Notes: generated from the sequence alone by a model not told the origin. Counted from the stretch's first letter, positions 26,917 through 40,186 are shown. The stretch: 64,000 nt of DNA from Scenedesmus sp. ARA3 (GCA_004335835.1 RWJK01001498.1:1442-65441); one strand, 5' to 3'. Translations and numbers: made by a program.

Positions 26917-28508
26917 GGAACCTACTGTTGCTGCTTGAACAGCTGCATTGTGCAATGGGTCAACGGCAAGTGCTGGTTCTGGTTCTGATTCTTGTGCACC
27001 GCGTGGTGGAGTAAAGCACCCTGATTGATGGACTGAGTGCTGATGGTGGCAGCTGCATTTGTGTGCATACTGAATAGCATTTGCTGCTCTGGTTGTGTGG
27101 GGTGATCTTGCAGCTGTATGGGGTGCTGCATCATACATATGAGGAGAAGCGACAAAAGGAATGTGGTACAACCTGCATGAGCATGAGTGTCCGGCAGACT
27201 CTTCTGTGCACAGCAAGCACAGGCAATGTTGTTGGTGTCTTGAGGCTTTGCGCAGCTGAAATGTATATCACAGCAGCATGCCAGCAGCACTACATTGAGT
27301 GGTGCACAAACAATCCAGGCGATTCTCCATGTGTGCACAGCATGTGCATGTGTTGGTGGTGACATGTACATGCGTAAGTTGCTGTAGCTGTACATGTACA
27401 ACGCAGCGCAGCAGGTGATTTAGGAGTGGACTGCATCCAAAAGGCTTGAAGCAGTGTTGTTAAATGCTGGAGCCAGTCGTACTTATGCCTGCTGCTGAGC
27501 ACAACAGCATCATTACAGGGCAGCAGGTCTGTTTCGTGCATGGTTTCAGCATGCCTTGCTGCGAGGGCTGTACAGCAAGTCATGTGAGGTTTTGTGGTGT
27601 ATGCAGCGGCAGATGATGGCGACAGCAGCAAGTTGCAGCCAGTCGTCACCATCCGCAGATCTCCAGCTGCTGTACAGTAAGCCACATGTGGCTTTGGCAC
27701 CCGTAGCCTTTGCCCTCCATTTTTGTGCTTATCACAGCAAGGATCCTTTGCACTGAAGCACTTTAGCAAGTTCCATGTTCATACGGTGCAGGCTTATCTT
27801 ACATGCCATGATGCGCACCATACTAAAATGCCTTTGACTAGCTTACTGCTGTATTTAGTTGGTGGTTGCATGCTTGGCGTAGTTGTATCTGCCAGATGGG
27901 TGTATCATCTGCTGAGCCAGTATATTTGAGGTTTGCATACTTCAATGTTCGTTTTAACCATTAGTTCCAGGTCTCAGTCCACATGTGCATCAACGGGCCT
28001 ACGTCAAGGCTTGGCCTGGGGGCAGTGAAGGCTGTAGCAACCTGGTGACATTGACTTGCTGATGCAAGAGGCTGACAGCACACAGGAATCCTGTGAAGGA
28101 AAATACACGACAAACAATGGCTTTTGCCACACCTTGGGAGGCTGTGATAAGTGGACCGTTCGTTGGGCATCGATTACTGTGTGTGTACCGCAGACCGTGT
28201 GTGCTGCCGCCGCCTCGTTGAAGCTGTGGTGTGATTAAGATATCATGGTACTAAAATGAAAAATATTGTTCACACCATTGTTTGCGTTCTGCCTTCAGCG
28301 CCATAAAACCCGCCCCGGCTAGTATCATCTTCCCGCCAACGTTTAGTCGGGCGTCTGTCGCAGCCTGGCCATTGCTGGTGCCTGCGACAGGCCACCATTC
28401 ATGCTTCACAATTCATCAAACGTCATCAAGTTTTCCCACGCACTTCGCGCCTCCTTTTTAAGCCACGCCCCTTAAGCTTACAATCTCACCAACGCCAATC
28501 ATCGTAAA
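26890..28508 (+). other. Aquaporin 3' flank and septin-1 promoter
   Basis: T/G-rich 3' flank runs to about 28200. A short AT-richer stretch near 28230-28290 and the CDS-proximal part to 28508 probably form the promoter and 5' untranslated region of the first septin gene. No exon is supported. Confidence 0.5.
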
Positions 28509-31500
28509 ATGGCCCCAGCAACAGCTGAAAAGAAAAAAGGCGGAAGCCTGTTGTTCTCGTTCGGCCGCAACAAGGCAGAGAAAGCCAAGGCCGGTGAGTA
28601 TCTGCGGCTGCCTACGCCAGCTGGCCACGCAGCACACCCAGCACGCACTCACCACTTACGTATCGCGCTGCTTTTCTCTTTAACTTTACAGCGTCGGTCA
28701 CAACCAAGCCCAGCGACAAGCCGGTGAAGGGCTCCTCCATCGTGAGCAAGGCGAGCAGCAACAGCAGCAGCGCTGCTACATCCAGCCCAAAGGCAGCAGT
28801 GCCTAAGGTCTTATCAAACGGCGTGCCAATGGGTTCAAGCAGCCCGGTCTCTCCCGCTGCAGTCAGCAAGCGCAGGCTGGCGCCAGCCGAGCCAGCGCAC
28901 GAGGCTCCCACTGCGATGAACCTGCGCAGGGACGACGCAGCAGCAGCGTGGCAGTCCAGGCCTCGCATGCCCAGCAGGCTGATGGACACCTACGTCAACT
29001 TTATGGTGCTGGGTGCGTGGCGCTGCTTTGCTCGACGGGAAGCTGGACAGTTACTGGCAAGCTGCCGATCAGAAGCACACAGCGTTGGGATCTTGCATGC
29101 ACGTAACAACGATGGTCGATCGCAATCATGACATATTCTTCGAATCTATAGACGCTGCACATATATATGATTCGAAATGACGCAGTCAATGCCTGCGCCA
29201 TGCAATGTTTGACCGGAGCTGCTGCTGTCTCTGCTGCTGCTGCCGTTGCGCCACTGCCTGCTGCCTGTCCGTCCTGCAGGCGAGAGCGGCCTGGGCAAGA
29301 CCACCTTCATCCAGAACCTGACCAGCAGCTTCCGTGTGGTCAACGGCGGGCGCGTGCAGGACGGCAGCTGCACCACGCTCAGTCAGTTCCAGGCCGACCC
29401 TGACAGCCTGCGCACAGTGCTGGAGCCCATGGACATCCCAGAGTCCAGCAGGCGGCTCATGATCTCCATCCAGGTGGGTGATGCTTGTGAAAACTATTTA
29501 GAAAATGGTGAAACCAGTGAACGATATGCGGATGAGTGCGTGGCAGGATGCTGAATGCGTTTGAAAGCTGCCAGGGGGTGCAGTCATTGGCAATAAGTGC
29601 TGCCAGCTTGCAGGACAGCAGGCAGCAGCAGCTGGCAGCAGCAGTGGCAGCAGCAGTGCTAGGACTGACAGCAGCTGATCTTTCACTGCTGCAGTGATAG
29701 CACAGGATACGCATGCTACTGCACTATGCAGTGGTCGGGCAGCCTGCGCTGTCATTGTGAACCATAGCTTAGCAGGCAGAAGGCCTGCCACAAGTAATAT
29801 GTTTCGTCTCTACTTTGCATGCAGTCTAGCAGCATGCATTCTGCTGATGTTTTGTGTTGTATCAGCTGTTCAGCTTGCTGTTCAACAGCCTGCTCATTGT
29901 CACCTTAAACACCACCTGGCCAGCACCACAGCTGTGCTGCAGCCTGTAGCTGCAGCAACAGCCTTCAAAGCATTGCATCTGTCTGTCTGTCTGCTTCAAG
30001 CGCCAACAAACAGCCCGCAGCGCTGCACAACCCTGCCGCTACACTACTCCTGACCCTCCCGCCTCCACCTGCTGCCCCCGCCAAATAACATGTCACATAA
30101 CAGGACATGCCCGGCTGGGGTGACGACATCAACCTCATGCGCTACATGCGCATCATCACCGGCTTCCTGCTGGAGCAGCGCGCCAAGGACTACGAGAAAC
30201 TCGCCGGCGGCCGCGCCCTCGACAAGACCGCGATGTGCGGCCAGCTGCAGCACTCCATCACGGCCTGCCTGTACTTCATCCCGCCGCACCGCACCAAGAA
30301 GATCGACCTCATCCTCATGGCAGCAATCAGCCAGCTGGTGACCATCATCCCGGTCATCGGCAAGTCAGACTCCATGACGGAGGCAGAGCTCAACGCCTAC
30401 CGCGCAGAGGTCCTCGCCATGCTCTCCGCTCCCAACAAGTTTGTGGCGGCCCGCAACCTGCCGCAGCTGGAGGTGTCCCTCTTCAGCTTTGCCGAGTCCA
30501 TCCTCACAGACCTTGGCATGTCCCAGAGCCAGCTGCCGATCGCTGTCGTCACCAGCCGCGACGCCGAGCCCTGCGATGATGCAGCCTTCCTGGAGAGCCT
30601 GGGTCTAGCAGATGTGCAGAACCCCGTGCAGCCCGTGCGCCACTACCGCTGGGGCGCGTGCTACCCGCTGAACCGCGGCCACAGCGACCTCATCGTGCTG
30701 AAGCGGCTGCTGCTGGGCGACCGCGTGGAGAGCCTGTATGCCATGCTGGACGACTCCTACGCGCGCTACATGACCTTCTGCAACGCATTCGAGGACAGCG
30801 GCAAGCAGCTGCAGATGGTGGTGCAGGACGCATGCCAGGTGCGCGTGGTGATGTGGAACATGTGGGGGGTGTATGTATGTATGACCAGGCAAACTCACTC
30901 CTAGGGTTGGCAGGTCAGCGATGTGTTAGGGATAGCAGGGAAGGCCGCAGCATTGGCAGCCACTGGCGGTGTAGCCCGTTGAGCATTTGCAGCGGTGATG
31001 TGGTGGGCAGGTGAAGTGCTGGCAGGGGGCTGTATGCTTTGTATTGCTGACGTGCAGCCTGGTAGGCTGCTTGCTGTGTTGCTGTTGACGTAGCGTGTCG
31101 CTGCAGGCTATCATGTTGCAGCCTGGTAGGCTGCTTGCTGTGTTGCTGTTGATGTAGCGTGGTTGCTCGGCTCTGCTGCTGCTGCTGCCGGTGGTGGCTG
31201 TAGCACTTCGGCCAAATAGTCACCATCCAAGCTGCCAGCAGCCCACGCTTTGGCAGCCAGAGCCCTAGCCGCCATAGCTCACAGGTTCGTTAGATGACAT
31301 GTTTTTGCAGGTTTTGTGGCTCAAAAAACCCTTGGAAGGCAACTGGAGGTGCTGCAGAGGCAGGCAGGCTGGAGCAGTGCCTGCCTGGCCGTCTGCATGC
31401 ACTGTCCAAGCACTCTGTGCTGCGGCTGCTGCACTGCCTGTCACAAGCATCGCCATGCTGCATCATGTGCTTTGCTCACTGTGCCTGCACCTGCTTGCAG

Positions 31501-32055
31501 TTGGCGCACACACATGCCTGGCCAAGCTGCATGCGCTGTCCAAGCACACTGTGCTGCGGCTGCACTGCTTGTCACAAGCATCGCCATGCTGCATCATGCC
31601 ATGCTGCATCATGCCATCATGTGCTTTTCTTACTGTGCCTGCACCTGCCTTGCAGCTGCTGCGTTGTTTCCTCACACCTTCACTGCCATGCCGCAACCCC
31701 CATGACATCACGCATACCGCATCCTTGCAAACACCACTGCATTTGCAGCATAGCAGCTGCACTTGCTGCATAAGTAGCAAAGTGGTTAACCCCGCCCCTG
31801 CTCTCCTGCCGCTGCCCTACTCAGACCATCCCATTCTCCCACTAAATTAATTTTATATTCAAACTACTACTACTACTACTTCCGCAGGTCGGCGGGCCCC
31901 ACCTGGAGTACGATGACTACGCAAAGGCCAAGGTGGCGTTGGACAGCGCCAAGGCCGCCATGTCCACGCTGTCCGAGGAGAACCGCATCCTGGCGGAGCG
32001 CCTGGCAGCAGCAGAGCGGGAGAAGAAGGCCCTGCTGGAGCGCATGAGGGCCTAA
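28509..32055 (+). CDS. Septin GTPase, paralogue 1
   Basis: Five exons (28509-28593, 28692-29012, 29280-29473, 30104-30838, 31888-32055; phases 1,1,0,0) give 500 residues. Septins are GTP-binding proteins that polymerise into membrane-associated filaments; green algae are among the few non-opisthokont holders. Residues 1-110 are a basic, Ser-rich extension (MAPATAEKKKGG start). A short helix-like segment (about 112-132) precedes the P-loop GESGLGKTT (136-144). Switch II is DMPGWGDD (201-208; canonical DTPGxGD). The base-recognition G4 site reads GKSD (286-289) where septins normally have AKAD. The septin unique element includes YPLNRGHSDLIVLKRLLLGD. Exon 5 (446-500) encodes a charged heptad region (AKAAMSTLSEENRILAERL) able to form a coiled coil. 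A paralogue lies 3 kb downstream on the same strand. Confidence 0.95.
31050..31160 (+). repeat. Tandem duplication in septin-1 intron 4 (a)
   Basis: A block of about 55 bp (beginning GCAGCCTGGTAGGCTGC) occurs twice in direct order. It is intronic and not exon derived as far as I can see. Confidence 0.8.
31370..31660 (+). repeat. Tandem duplication in septin-1 intron 4 (b)
   Basis: A unit of about 130-150 bp that begins near CTGCATGCACTGTCCAAGC and ends in an acceptor-like CACCTGCTTGCAG occurs twice. Each copy ends with a plausible 3' splice site, but the true acceptor for exon 5 is at 31887. Confidence 0.75.
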
Positions 32056-32130
32056 GACCTGAGGGCTTAACGGCATGAGGGCCTAGAGCCTAACGGCTTG
32101 GGAGCTGAGGGCCTAAGGGCCTAAGAAGGC
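32041..32130 (+). repeat. Repeated septin-1 stop-codon segment
   Basis: The final coding bases GCATGAGGGCCTAA are followed by several degenerate repeats of GAGGGCCTAA and CTAACGG type over about 75 bp, so the stop-codon region is tandemly echoed in the 3' flank. Confidence 0.75.
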
Positions 32131-35048
32131 CCAGCGGCGGGGGAGGTTCTGCCCGCAATGAGGTCGGAGGGTTTTGAGCGGCTTGCCGGAGGCAGGAGCG
32201 GCTTGCTGCGGGAGGGTTTGCTGCAGGGTTTGTTGCCTGGTGAGGGCTCTGGCGTCGGCGCAGCGCAGGCTTGCAGGAATGTGCTGGCGGAGGCTTGCAG
32301 GAAAGATGCCAGCGGAGGCTTGCAGGAAAGGTGCTGGTGGTGGAGGCTTGCAGGGAAGCTGGCGCAGAGCTTGAATATGCTGTGCTTGGAGAAATGTGGC
32401 CTGCATGGCTGTAGCTATTCCTGTGAATAGTTTGATTGGCTGGGGCTGTGTTGTGTTTGTACAGAGGGCCTGCCTGTGCGGGCCTGCGGCGTGTGTTCAG
32501 CCTTGTACATACATGTGCTGCTGCTGGCACTTATCCTTAAGAGAGACATTGCATCAGGCTGCTTAAGCACAATGTTTGCGACGGTGCACACAACGTACGC
32601 CGCCGCGCTGCCTGTTGTGATGTGCTGCTGCTGTGACAACGGCTAGGCTGAGTTACTGCGCTGGACGTCTCTGTTGGCTGGGCAAGAACTGTCACTGTTC
32701 TATGTATAGATTCAACTGCTTCAGGTCCTGGCAGCTGCAAAAGCTTCTGCTGATTGTTGGCGCCTTGGCCAACAACGGTGAAAACACATGGGAGGCGGCT
32801 GCGGAAGCCTGCTCACCAAATGCACTTGCAAAGCTTGGGACGTTCCTGATGCAGTTCACAATGTTATGTGGCCGTTCACAGCCAATCAGCTGTCTGCTTG
32901 GTTGCGTGTGCGGTCACATGGGGGTAGGGGTTGGTGGGTTGGCTGAAAAACTTGAGAATTTCTTATTTGTTGTTGCAACATCAGCGCTTGTGAATACATG
33001 GCTTGGCAGCACGTGCGTGCTTGTTGCAGGATGGTGGATGAATGTAGGAGACCTGCGTGACTCTGGTTGGTAGGCCTGATCACAGGCTGTTGCAGCAGCA
33101 GATGTGCCTTCCTTCACCCGCATGCACTTGATTTGCTCTCAGAACATTGTTACCGCGGCTCTGCTACATGCAGGCTGCACGCATTTATGTATACCTACGT
33201 ACAGCTGTACAGATGGACAGGGTTGGGACATGGTCGGCTTGTTGCGGCGCTGCTGTACATATGCCAGCGTCCACAGCATACACCATGGCACTTAGCTGCC
33301 AGCATGCATCCACATGTGAATCAATCACCACCAGCTTGAACATGACATGTTTAAAGGGCAGCTGTGCTGCGCTGCTTGCGGTGCGACAGCAGCCGACAAT
33401 CTCTGCAGCACGCACAGTGCGCTTGCAGCTGTGGTGGGCAGTGGTGTGGTGTGTGACACACAGGCCTGATTGCCTGAAATGTGTGGGACCTAACATGGCA
33501 GCTGGCAGCATGCTGCGGTGCTCAGGTTTAGCAGCAAAATGAGTTTAGGGCTAAGGGAGTGCTGTGCATGTGATGTTGCAGCCCTGGGCGGAAGCTGCTG
33601 GCAGGTGCTCCCTGAAAAGAGTCCCAGCTGCCGGCTGCAGGGCACTGCAACTGTGCTGTGATGTGCATATTTGGTGTCTACTCAAGAATCTGGCCACTTC
33701 TATCTTTGCTGTTGATGCTTGTGGCGTACATGGCTATCTAGTGTGTGTGGTGCAGGCATAAGGTGCTGAGGAAGCAGCTTTCTGTGATCAAGCAGCAACC
33801 CTGCTGCTGCTTTGAATGGAAGACAGGTGATGTTGATCGCGATGATGACGATGATGATGTCAAAGCTGATCGAAAGAGGATGGCTGTGCTTTGACGGTGA
33901 ACGAAGCAGGCTGCTTTCATCATGACATAGGTCTATGGTTTGTGCATCGTTGGCAACAGTGTTGTACAGTATGCCATGCTGCCTGGTGTCCTGCTGTGTG
34001 CCTGCCTGCCAGCAGATGCAACTCAAAAAGTGCATTGCTGATGTACGGCTGCCAGCTGCATGCCAGGGACTTCATCTGTACTAAGCTGGTTTGTGGATAG
34101 CAATTCCTAACCAGGTGCGCTTGCAGGCTTGAACCACCTGCTTGTGACATGTGTACATGTGGCTGTCAGGTGATTATGGATGCAAGGGTGGACAGTGATG
34201 CTTGGTTGGACTGGGCCTTTGGGAATAAGAGGTTATGTAACATGTTCAATAAGACACTCCGTGCACTTGCGGCTCTGCTTGTGCCATGCTGCTGCGTCTG
34301 CAGCATGCATATGCTCAGTACATAATGCTAGCAGCGCTGCAGCCGTGCATGCTACTGAGCAGCTCACAAGCTGGCATGTTCCTGCCGTGCACTGCATGTG
34401 GCATATACATTGGCTGGCATGTGTTGCTAACCGATGCTGCAGCTCAGTGTTAACACCACAACAGAGCGATCCAGGAAATATGTTATGTGTTTGAGACAAC
34501 GTTGTCTTGAATTGAATTGATTGTGCAAGCTGCAACCCCTGGCAGGCAACAGGCCTGTCCCTAGGGAGGGTTGCTCCGTAAATAATAATAATAATAGTCT
34601 TCTTGTAAGCCATACCTTGTCATCGGCATCGGCAACCGCGCCCGGGTTGCGGCTGTGCATTGTGCCACCGTCGTACGATGGCAGCCAACACAACACAGGA
34701 GCATCAAGGCTGCTCATACCCCAAATGCAGTGCTGGCACAAGCGATTTTTCCAATTGCAGAGGGCACCGTGACTGGCCACTCAGGTGAGTCGTGCAATGT
34801 AATTGTCCCCCAGGAGGTGTCCCGTATGCTGTCAAGCATGTGAGTTTATCCTTTTATTAATTTTCATGGTATTCTACAACAGTTTCCCATCAGCACCATC
34901 GCTCAGCGGCTGCCTAGCAGCGGCGCCGGGTTCACGCGCTGCGCAAGACATGCCGCTCTTTGTAAAGCCCGTGGCTTCAACGCACACAGTTTTGAATACT
35001 TCTTTTTATTCAACCAGAGCGTAATTTAATACAGAACAACCTGCTCAA
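32056..35048 (+). other. Septin-1 3' flank and septin-2 promoter
   Basis: About 2.6 kb of T/G-rich sequence without exons follows septin 1. A TGTAA at 34604-34608 is a possible poly(A) signal. A short direct repeat around 32270-32350 (GGAGGCTTGCAGG units) is present. AT-richer sequence near 34850-35040 precedes the septin-2 start codon. Confidence 0.5.
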
Positions 35049-37445
35049 ATGGCTGCACAGGGCGCAAGTCCTCGCGACGGCAGCCAAAGGCCACCAGTGC
35101 CCCAGGCAGCGTACCAACTTGCTAAGGACGATGCACTAGCAGCATGGCAGGCCAAGCCACGCGTTCAGAGCCGCTGGCTGGACACTTATGTCAACTACAT
35201 GGTGCTCGGTACGCACGGTTTCACCTGCGCCAGACGTTCATCTCTCTTTGGATAATAGCACAGTATTACAGAATCTTCTGGTTTCACATCGACTTTGTTG
35301 CGGAAGAGTTGCTGATGGCGTCGAAGGACTCCCATCGCTGATGGCGCCAAATGATGCGCTGAGCAGCACGCTGAATCAGCAGCTGCAACAAGCAACTTGA
35401 TACGGTAAACACGCATTTGTATGCGACGTGCAGGCGAGAGCGGTCTGGGGAAGACGACCTTCATCAACAACCTGATCAGCAGCTATGCAGTCAGCACCCC
35501 TGCCCGCATCCAAGACAGCAACACCACTACTCTCAGCCAGTTCCAGGGTGATTCGGAGAGCCTGCGCACAGTGCTGGAGCCAATGATGGTGCCGGAGTGC
35601 AGCCGCAGGGTGATCATCTCCATTCAGGTGGGCAGGAAGGGGCATCCAGCATGGCCGCGGCAGCAGCATGGCTGCGGCAGCAGCAGCAGCAGCCGCAGCA
35701 GCAGCAGTGGCAGCAGCAGCAGCAGTGGCAGCAGCCGCATTCGTGCAGGTGACTGCAGCGGCAACAAATGCTGCAGCAGTCATAGCAGTGGGTAGGTGTC
35801 AGGACGAGGGTGCCAGGCAAGCTGTGAATAGCAGTAGCCACAGGCAGCAGCCAATGCTGCAACGGCTGTGGCAGACGCCGGAAGCTCTCTGGTCTGGTGC
35901 CAGGTGGCGAGCAAGCTGGGATTAGCAGCATGATCTGCATAGTCAATTGTGTTGCCAATGTCTGCCTGTATGTGCTTGCAGGATATGCCCGGCTGGGGCG
36001 AAGACGTGAACCTCATGCGCTACCTGCAGCTAACGGTTTACTACCACCCTGCTGCTGCGTAGCTGCTGCTGCTCCTGACCCTCCCGCCACCACCTGCCGC
36101 CGCCGCCACAATAACATGTCATGTATCAGGACATGCCCGGCTGGGGCGACGACGTGAACCTCACGCGCTACTTGCGTGCCGTTGCATCCTTCCTGCTGGA
36201 GCAGCGCATAAAGGACTACGAGAAGCTCGACGGCGGCTGCAACTTTGATCCCACCACTATGTGTGGCCAGCTGCCGCACTCCATCACGGCCTGCCTGTAC
36301 TTCCTGCCGCCGCACCGCACCAAGAAGATCGACCTGGTGCTCATGGCAGCAGTCAGCCAGCTGGTGCCGATCATCCCGGTCATCGCAAAAGCCGACTGCA
36401 TGACCGACCGCGAGCTGGCAACCTACCGCAACGAGGTGCAGGGCATGCTGCAGTCCCCAAACAAGTACACAAGCGGCCGCAACATGCCGCAGCTCGATGT
36501 ATTCACCTTCCAGTTCTCGCAGGCCATCATTGAGGGCTTGGCTATGCGCAGCCTGCCGCTGGCAGTTTCCTGCAGCCGCGATGTCGAGCCCTGCGACGAC
36601 CCGGCTTTCCTGCAAAGCATGGGACTGGAGGGGCTGGAGAAGCCAGTGCAGCCGGTGCGGCACTACAAGTGGGGCGCAGTGTACCCTCTGAACCGCGGCC
36701 ACAGTGACTTGATCGTGCTCAAGCGGCTGCTGCTGGGAGACAGGGTGGACAGCTTGTATGCGATGCTCGATGAGAGCTACAGCCGCTACGTGGCATTCTG
36801 CGGGCTGTATGAGGAGAACGACAGACAGCTGCAGCTCATCCTGCAGGATGCGTGCCAGGTGAGCTGACAATGCAGGCAGTAACCTGAAGCAGCTGCCACA
36901 GCAGCCGCAGCATAATGTCGGCACAGGAGCATGACAAGCGGCCCGTAAATGAACGCAAGGTATAGCTGTAGTTCGCCTGCGTGCCGAAAATCTGGCTGCA
37001 ACACTGCCTTTTTCTGCGATCATGCATAACGCCGTGGCACCTTGCGCCTGCCACGCACTGCCCGCTGACTCATCCTCTGGCCTGCAACATCTCACAACAT
37101 CCCGTGACATCATGCAACATCCTGCTGTTGGCCCTGCTGATGTCAAGTTCACACCTGGCATGCACTGCACGCCAAATCACTCTCATCTGCTGGCCTGCAA
37201 CCATCCTGCTGCTGCTGGCCCTGCAGGTGGGCGTGCCGTACCTGGAGTACGACAACAGCGTCAAGGCGCGCACCGCGCTGAGCAGCGCCAAATCAGCAAT
37301 GACCATCCTGACAGAGGAGAACCGCATGCTGGCGGAGCGCCTGGCGGAAGTGGAGGCGGAGAAGGCAGAGATTGTGGAGACGCTGCGCAGGAAGCACGGC
37401 GGGCGCAGCGTCACCAGCAGCGGCGCAGGCGTGGCCAGCTGCTGA
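35049..37445 (+). CDS. Septin GTPase, paralogue 2
   Basis: Four exons (35049-35208, 35434-35627, 36130-36858, 37227-37445; phases 1,0,0) give 433 residues. Exon 2 has exactly the length (194 nt) and phases of septin-1 exon 3, showing tandem gene duplication. The N-terminal extension is short (about 20 residues). P-loop GESGLGKTT is at 54-62, switch II DMPGWGDD at 119-126, and G4 is the canonical AKAD (204-207), unlike its neighbour. It is followed by YPLNRGHSDLIVLKRLLLGD in the septin unique element. Exon 4 encodes a charged heptad segment (KSAMTILTEENRMLAERL) and a basic tail ending VASC. Both paralogues probably co-assemble or are expressed differently; this is inference. The start is the first ATG after the upstream flank. 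Confidence 0.95.
35668..35735 (+). repeat. GCA/CAG repeat in septin-2 intron 2
   Basis: Interrupted GCA triplets in the intron give spurious alanine, serine or glutamine runs in each frame. They are not part of the CDS. Confidence 0.85.
35972..36030 (+). repeat. Pseudo-exon copy of septin-2 exon 3
   Basis: An acceptor (CTTGCAG, ending 35981) and the first 40 or so bases of exon 3 (DMPGWGEDVNLMRYL) are duplicated about 150 bp upstream of the functional exon. The copy runs into an in-frame stop within about 25 codons, so it cannot replace exon 3. Confidence 0.85.
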
Positions 37446-39110
37446 AACAGCAGCAGCAGCAGCAGCAGCAGCAGTAATGTGGGCGTGCCTGGCTGCTGAG
37501 GCGGAAGCAGCAGCAGCAGTGGTTACAAGGGTGTGCACAGCTGCTGAGAGGGCAGCAGCAGCAGGGACGTGGACAATGCTCCGCTGCTGCGGGAGCCGCC
37601 TTGGTGCAACCATCTGCAGTCGCTCTGCAGCTTCTGTTGTACCATCGCTGAAGCGCATGTCTGGGTGGGTGCCAGGTGTGAGGGGTTGGGCGGGGGGCTA
37701 CGAGTTGATTTACATTGGTTCGCTGTGTAGTGTCTGCACAATATTGCATCAGCCAAGAGCATTGTATGGACTTTGATGAAAGTGCGACACCAATAAGAAA
37801 CTCACGGAGTTGCACTGTGAACTGCATCCAGAAAAATGAGGAGATTACATGACACTTCATCTGCATCATGCATGGTAGGTAGCTGCATATGGGGGCATAT
37901 GGCTGCTGACAGGCATACAGCTCATGACTTGGTTCTGGGTGTTGACATGTTCTAGAATGCGCCTGGCAGGCACTTATGTGCAAGCAGCTGTTTCAAGCTG
38001 CTATTTAATGACAGCTTAAGTTCATCGTTCCAGTGCAGGTGGCAGCAGCGGGCGGTTGGTCAGTCACGGGGCCTCATGGGGCCTCAGAGGCTCTTGACGC
38101 CACAGCACACCCTCAACAGGGTGACGGCATGTTCTGCAATGAGTGTGGGCTGTGAACAGGTTGGATTGTTTTTTGTGTGTGTGCTTGCGCTGCGCACGTA
38201 CCTTTGCATTCTGCAGAGGGCTGTGCAGCTTGCTTGCATACCTTGCTTGGGTGCATGTGGTTCTGCAATCGGCTGTTGAAGTCTTTTACCTTGGAGATTG
38301 TCTATTCAGTTTGTGTAAACAAATGTCAGCACCACATAACTTGGTCTGCCGGTGTGCAGCAGGGCACAGGCTGAAGCAGTGGGCTAGCCTATGCCAGCCA
38401 TGTAGTCGAGGTTTCTGCACAGCTGGTCACGCACTGGCTGAAAGCCTAGTCCGAACCGCCAGGGTGCTGCATTCACACTGCAATAAATATGTCACGCATG
38501 CCATTGCTGTTACAAGCAGATCTTAGTACAGCTCTGCATGTTCATCATATTGTACTGCTGTCGCTGGAAAAGGCGGTTTCGCATTTGCAGGATTTGTACC
38601 GCTGAGTGCATCCATGATTCTCTGGCAAGGCTGAAGATGGGACCACCGTCATTGCCACAGTTTTCTCGTCCACTGTCACGCAAGAAGTTTGTGCGGCCTA
38701 TGACAAGCGCCTGGCAGTCGATGCAGCAGTGCAACGAAAGATCTCAGTAAGAGGTCTGCCTTCGAAGTCACTGCCTGTCCCGGTTGTGCCAGCCTGGCAG
38801 GTCACACAGCTGTGACGACACAAGAAGGCAGCTGGCGCAAAACATCGAAACGATACATTCACGATCTGTGTCAGAGAGAACGGGCGGTTGTGTGCTGTGA
38901 CCGAAGTTCAGGGCGCAAAGGTTTGAACAACCCTGGGGCTTGGTTAGACCTTGAGTGCCATCACACAGAAACCGCCTTGCGGCGATTACATATAGAAATT
39001 TGAATATGATGGATGTCTTTGTTTATTAAAACCGTGGTTTGCAGCCATATCTGCCCCACAGCTCACGATATTCCCTGGCAACACATTTTGCTGTCCGTGC
39101 AAGAGCGAGT
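37446..39110 (+). other. Septin-2 3' flank and TLC-gene promoter
   Basis: The stop codon is followed directly by a CAG repeat (37448-37475). T/G-rich sequence continues to about 38550 with a TGTAA at 38314-38318 as a candidate poly(A) signal. The region 38750-39110 is less skewed and probably carries the promoter of the TLC-domain gene. No exon is supported. Confidence 0.5.
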
Positions 39111-40149
39111 ATGTCTTTCCAGAGCTTCCGAGATGATCCGCATGCCTACAAAACTGCCAGGTTAATTGGCTTGCTAGGTATGAGCACAGGCTGTGCCCCT
39201 TGTGCAGGCAGGCAGTATGGCACAATATGGCAGTAAAAGCAGCTCCAACGGCTGTGACCATGTGGCCCAACGATTCTTGCTGAGCCATGAACCTTGAATG
39301 CATATGTCATAGACCGGCTGTTGGTAGTCAAAGGCTGCTAGTCTCGCCTGCTGCTTCTCACCACTCATTGTTGATGCTCCTGCTCTGCTGCTGTTGCTGC
39401 AGGGTTAGCATGGGCATCTCTGGAGCTGATTTCATATGTGGTCATCAGGCCATTCTTCCTGCAGCTGCTGGAGAACAACCCAAAGCTTGCAGGACAGAAA
39501 AAGAAGCAGGAGGCGACAGCCACACAGATGATGCCTCGTGTGGTATGCTTTGTGCACAACATCATTCAGGTGCGGGTCACAGGGCCTGCAGCAGCAGCAC
39601 AGCACTGGATGCTTCCACCCTCACAGCCGGCCACCAGCCACTTTAAGCAACAGTTTAGACTGGCATGCTTGCAGTTGGTTTGACCAACTTAGCATGTGAT
39701 TGGCGCCATGCCAATATAGAGCAGCAGCAATGCTGCCGAGACACACTCCCGCGTGCAACGTGCTCGTCACAGCAACCAGCGCATTGTGTGTGGGGCTAGT
39801 GAACTCCTGCAGCAGCTGAGAAGATGTATCTTAGCATGCACCATGTGTGCACAATCGGGACACATGGCATGCAGCAGCAGCAATGGCAGCAGTACAGGTG
39901 GCTGCAACACATGCCACCCGGCGCTGCCACTCCCCAGGAGCAGTAGCACTAGCCAGTGCAGCACAGCTTCCAGGTAGCAACACACCTGCAGGACGGCGAT
40001 CCTGCAACGTGCGAGACCAGCTACACAAGCAGTTGAACCAGCAGCATCCTGTACCTCACACTCACTCTCACTTGCAGGCACAGCTGCTGCGGTGCACTGA
40101 CACAGCTGTGTGCACTGCCATCTCTTCCCTGCTGCTGCTGCTGCTACTC

Positions 40150-40186
<37 letters not shown>

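Noticed and set aside
36013..37170. 385-codon minus-strand open frame
   Set aside because: Antisense shadow of septin-2 exon 3, which carries clear septin motifs on the plus strand.
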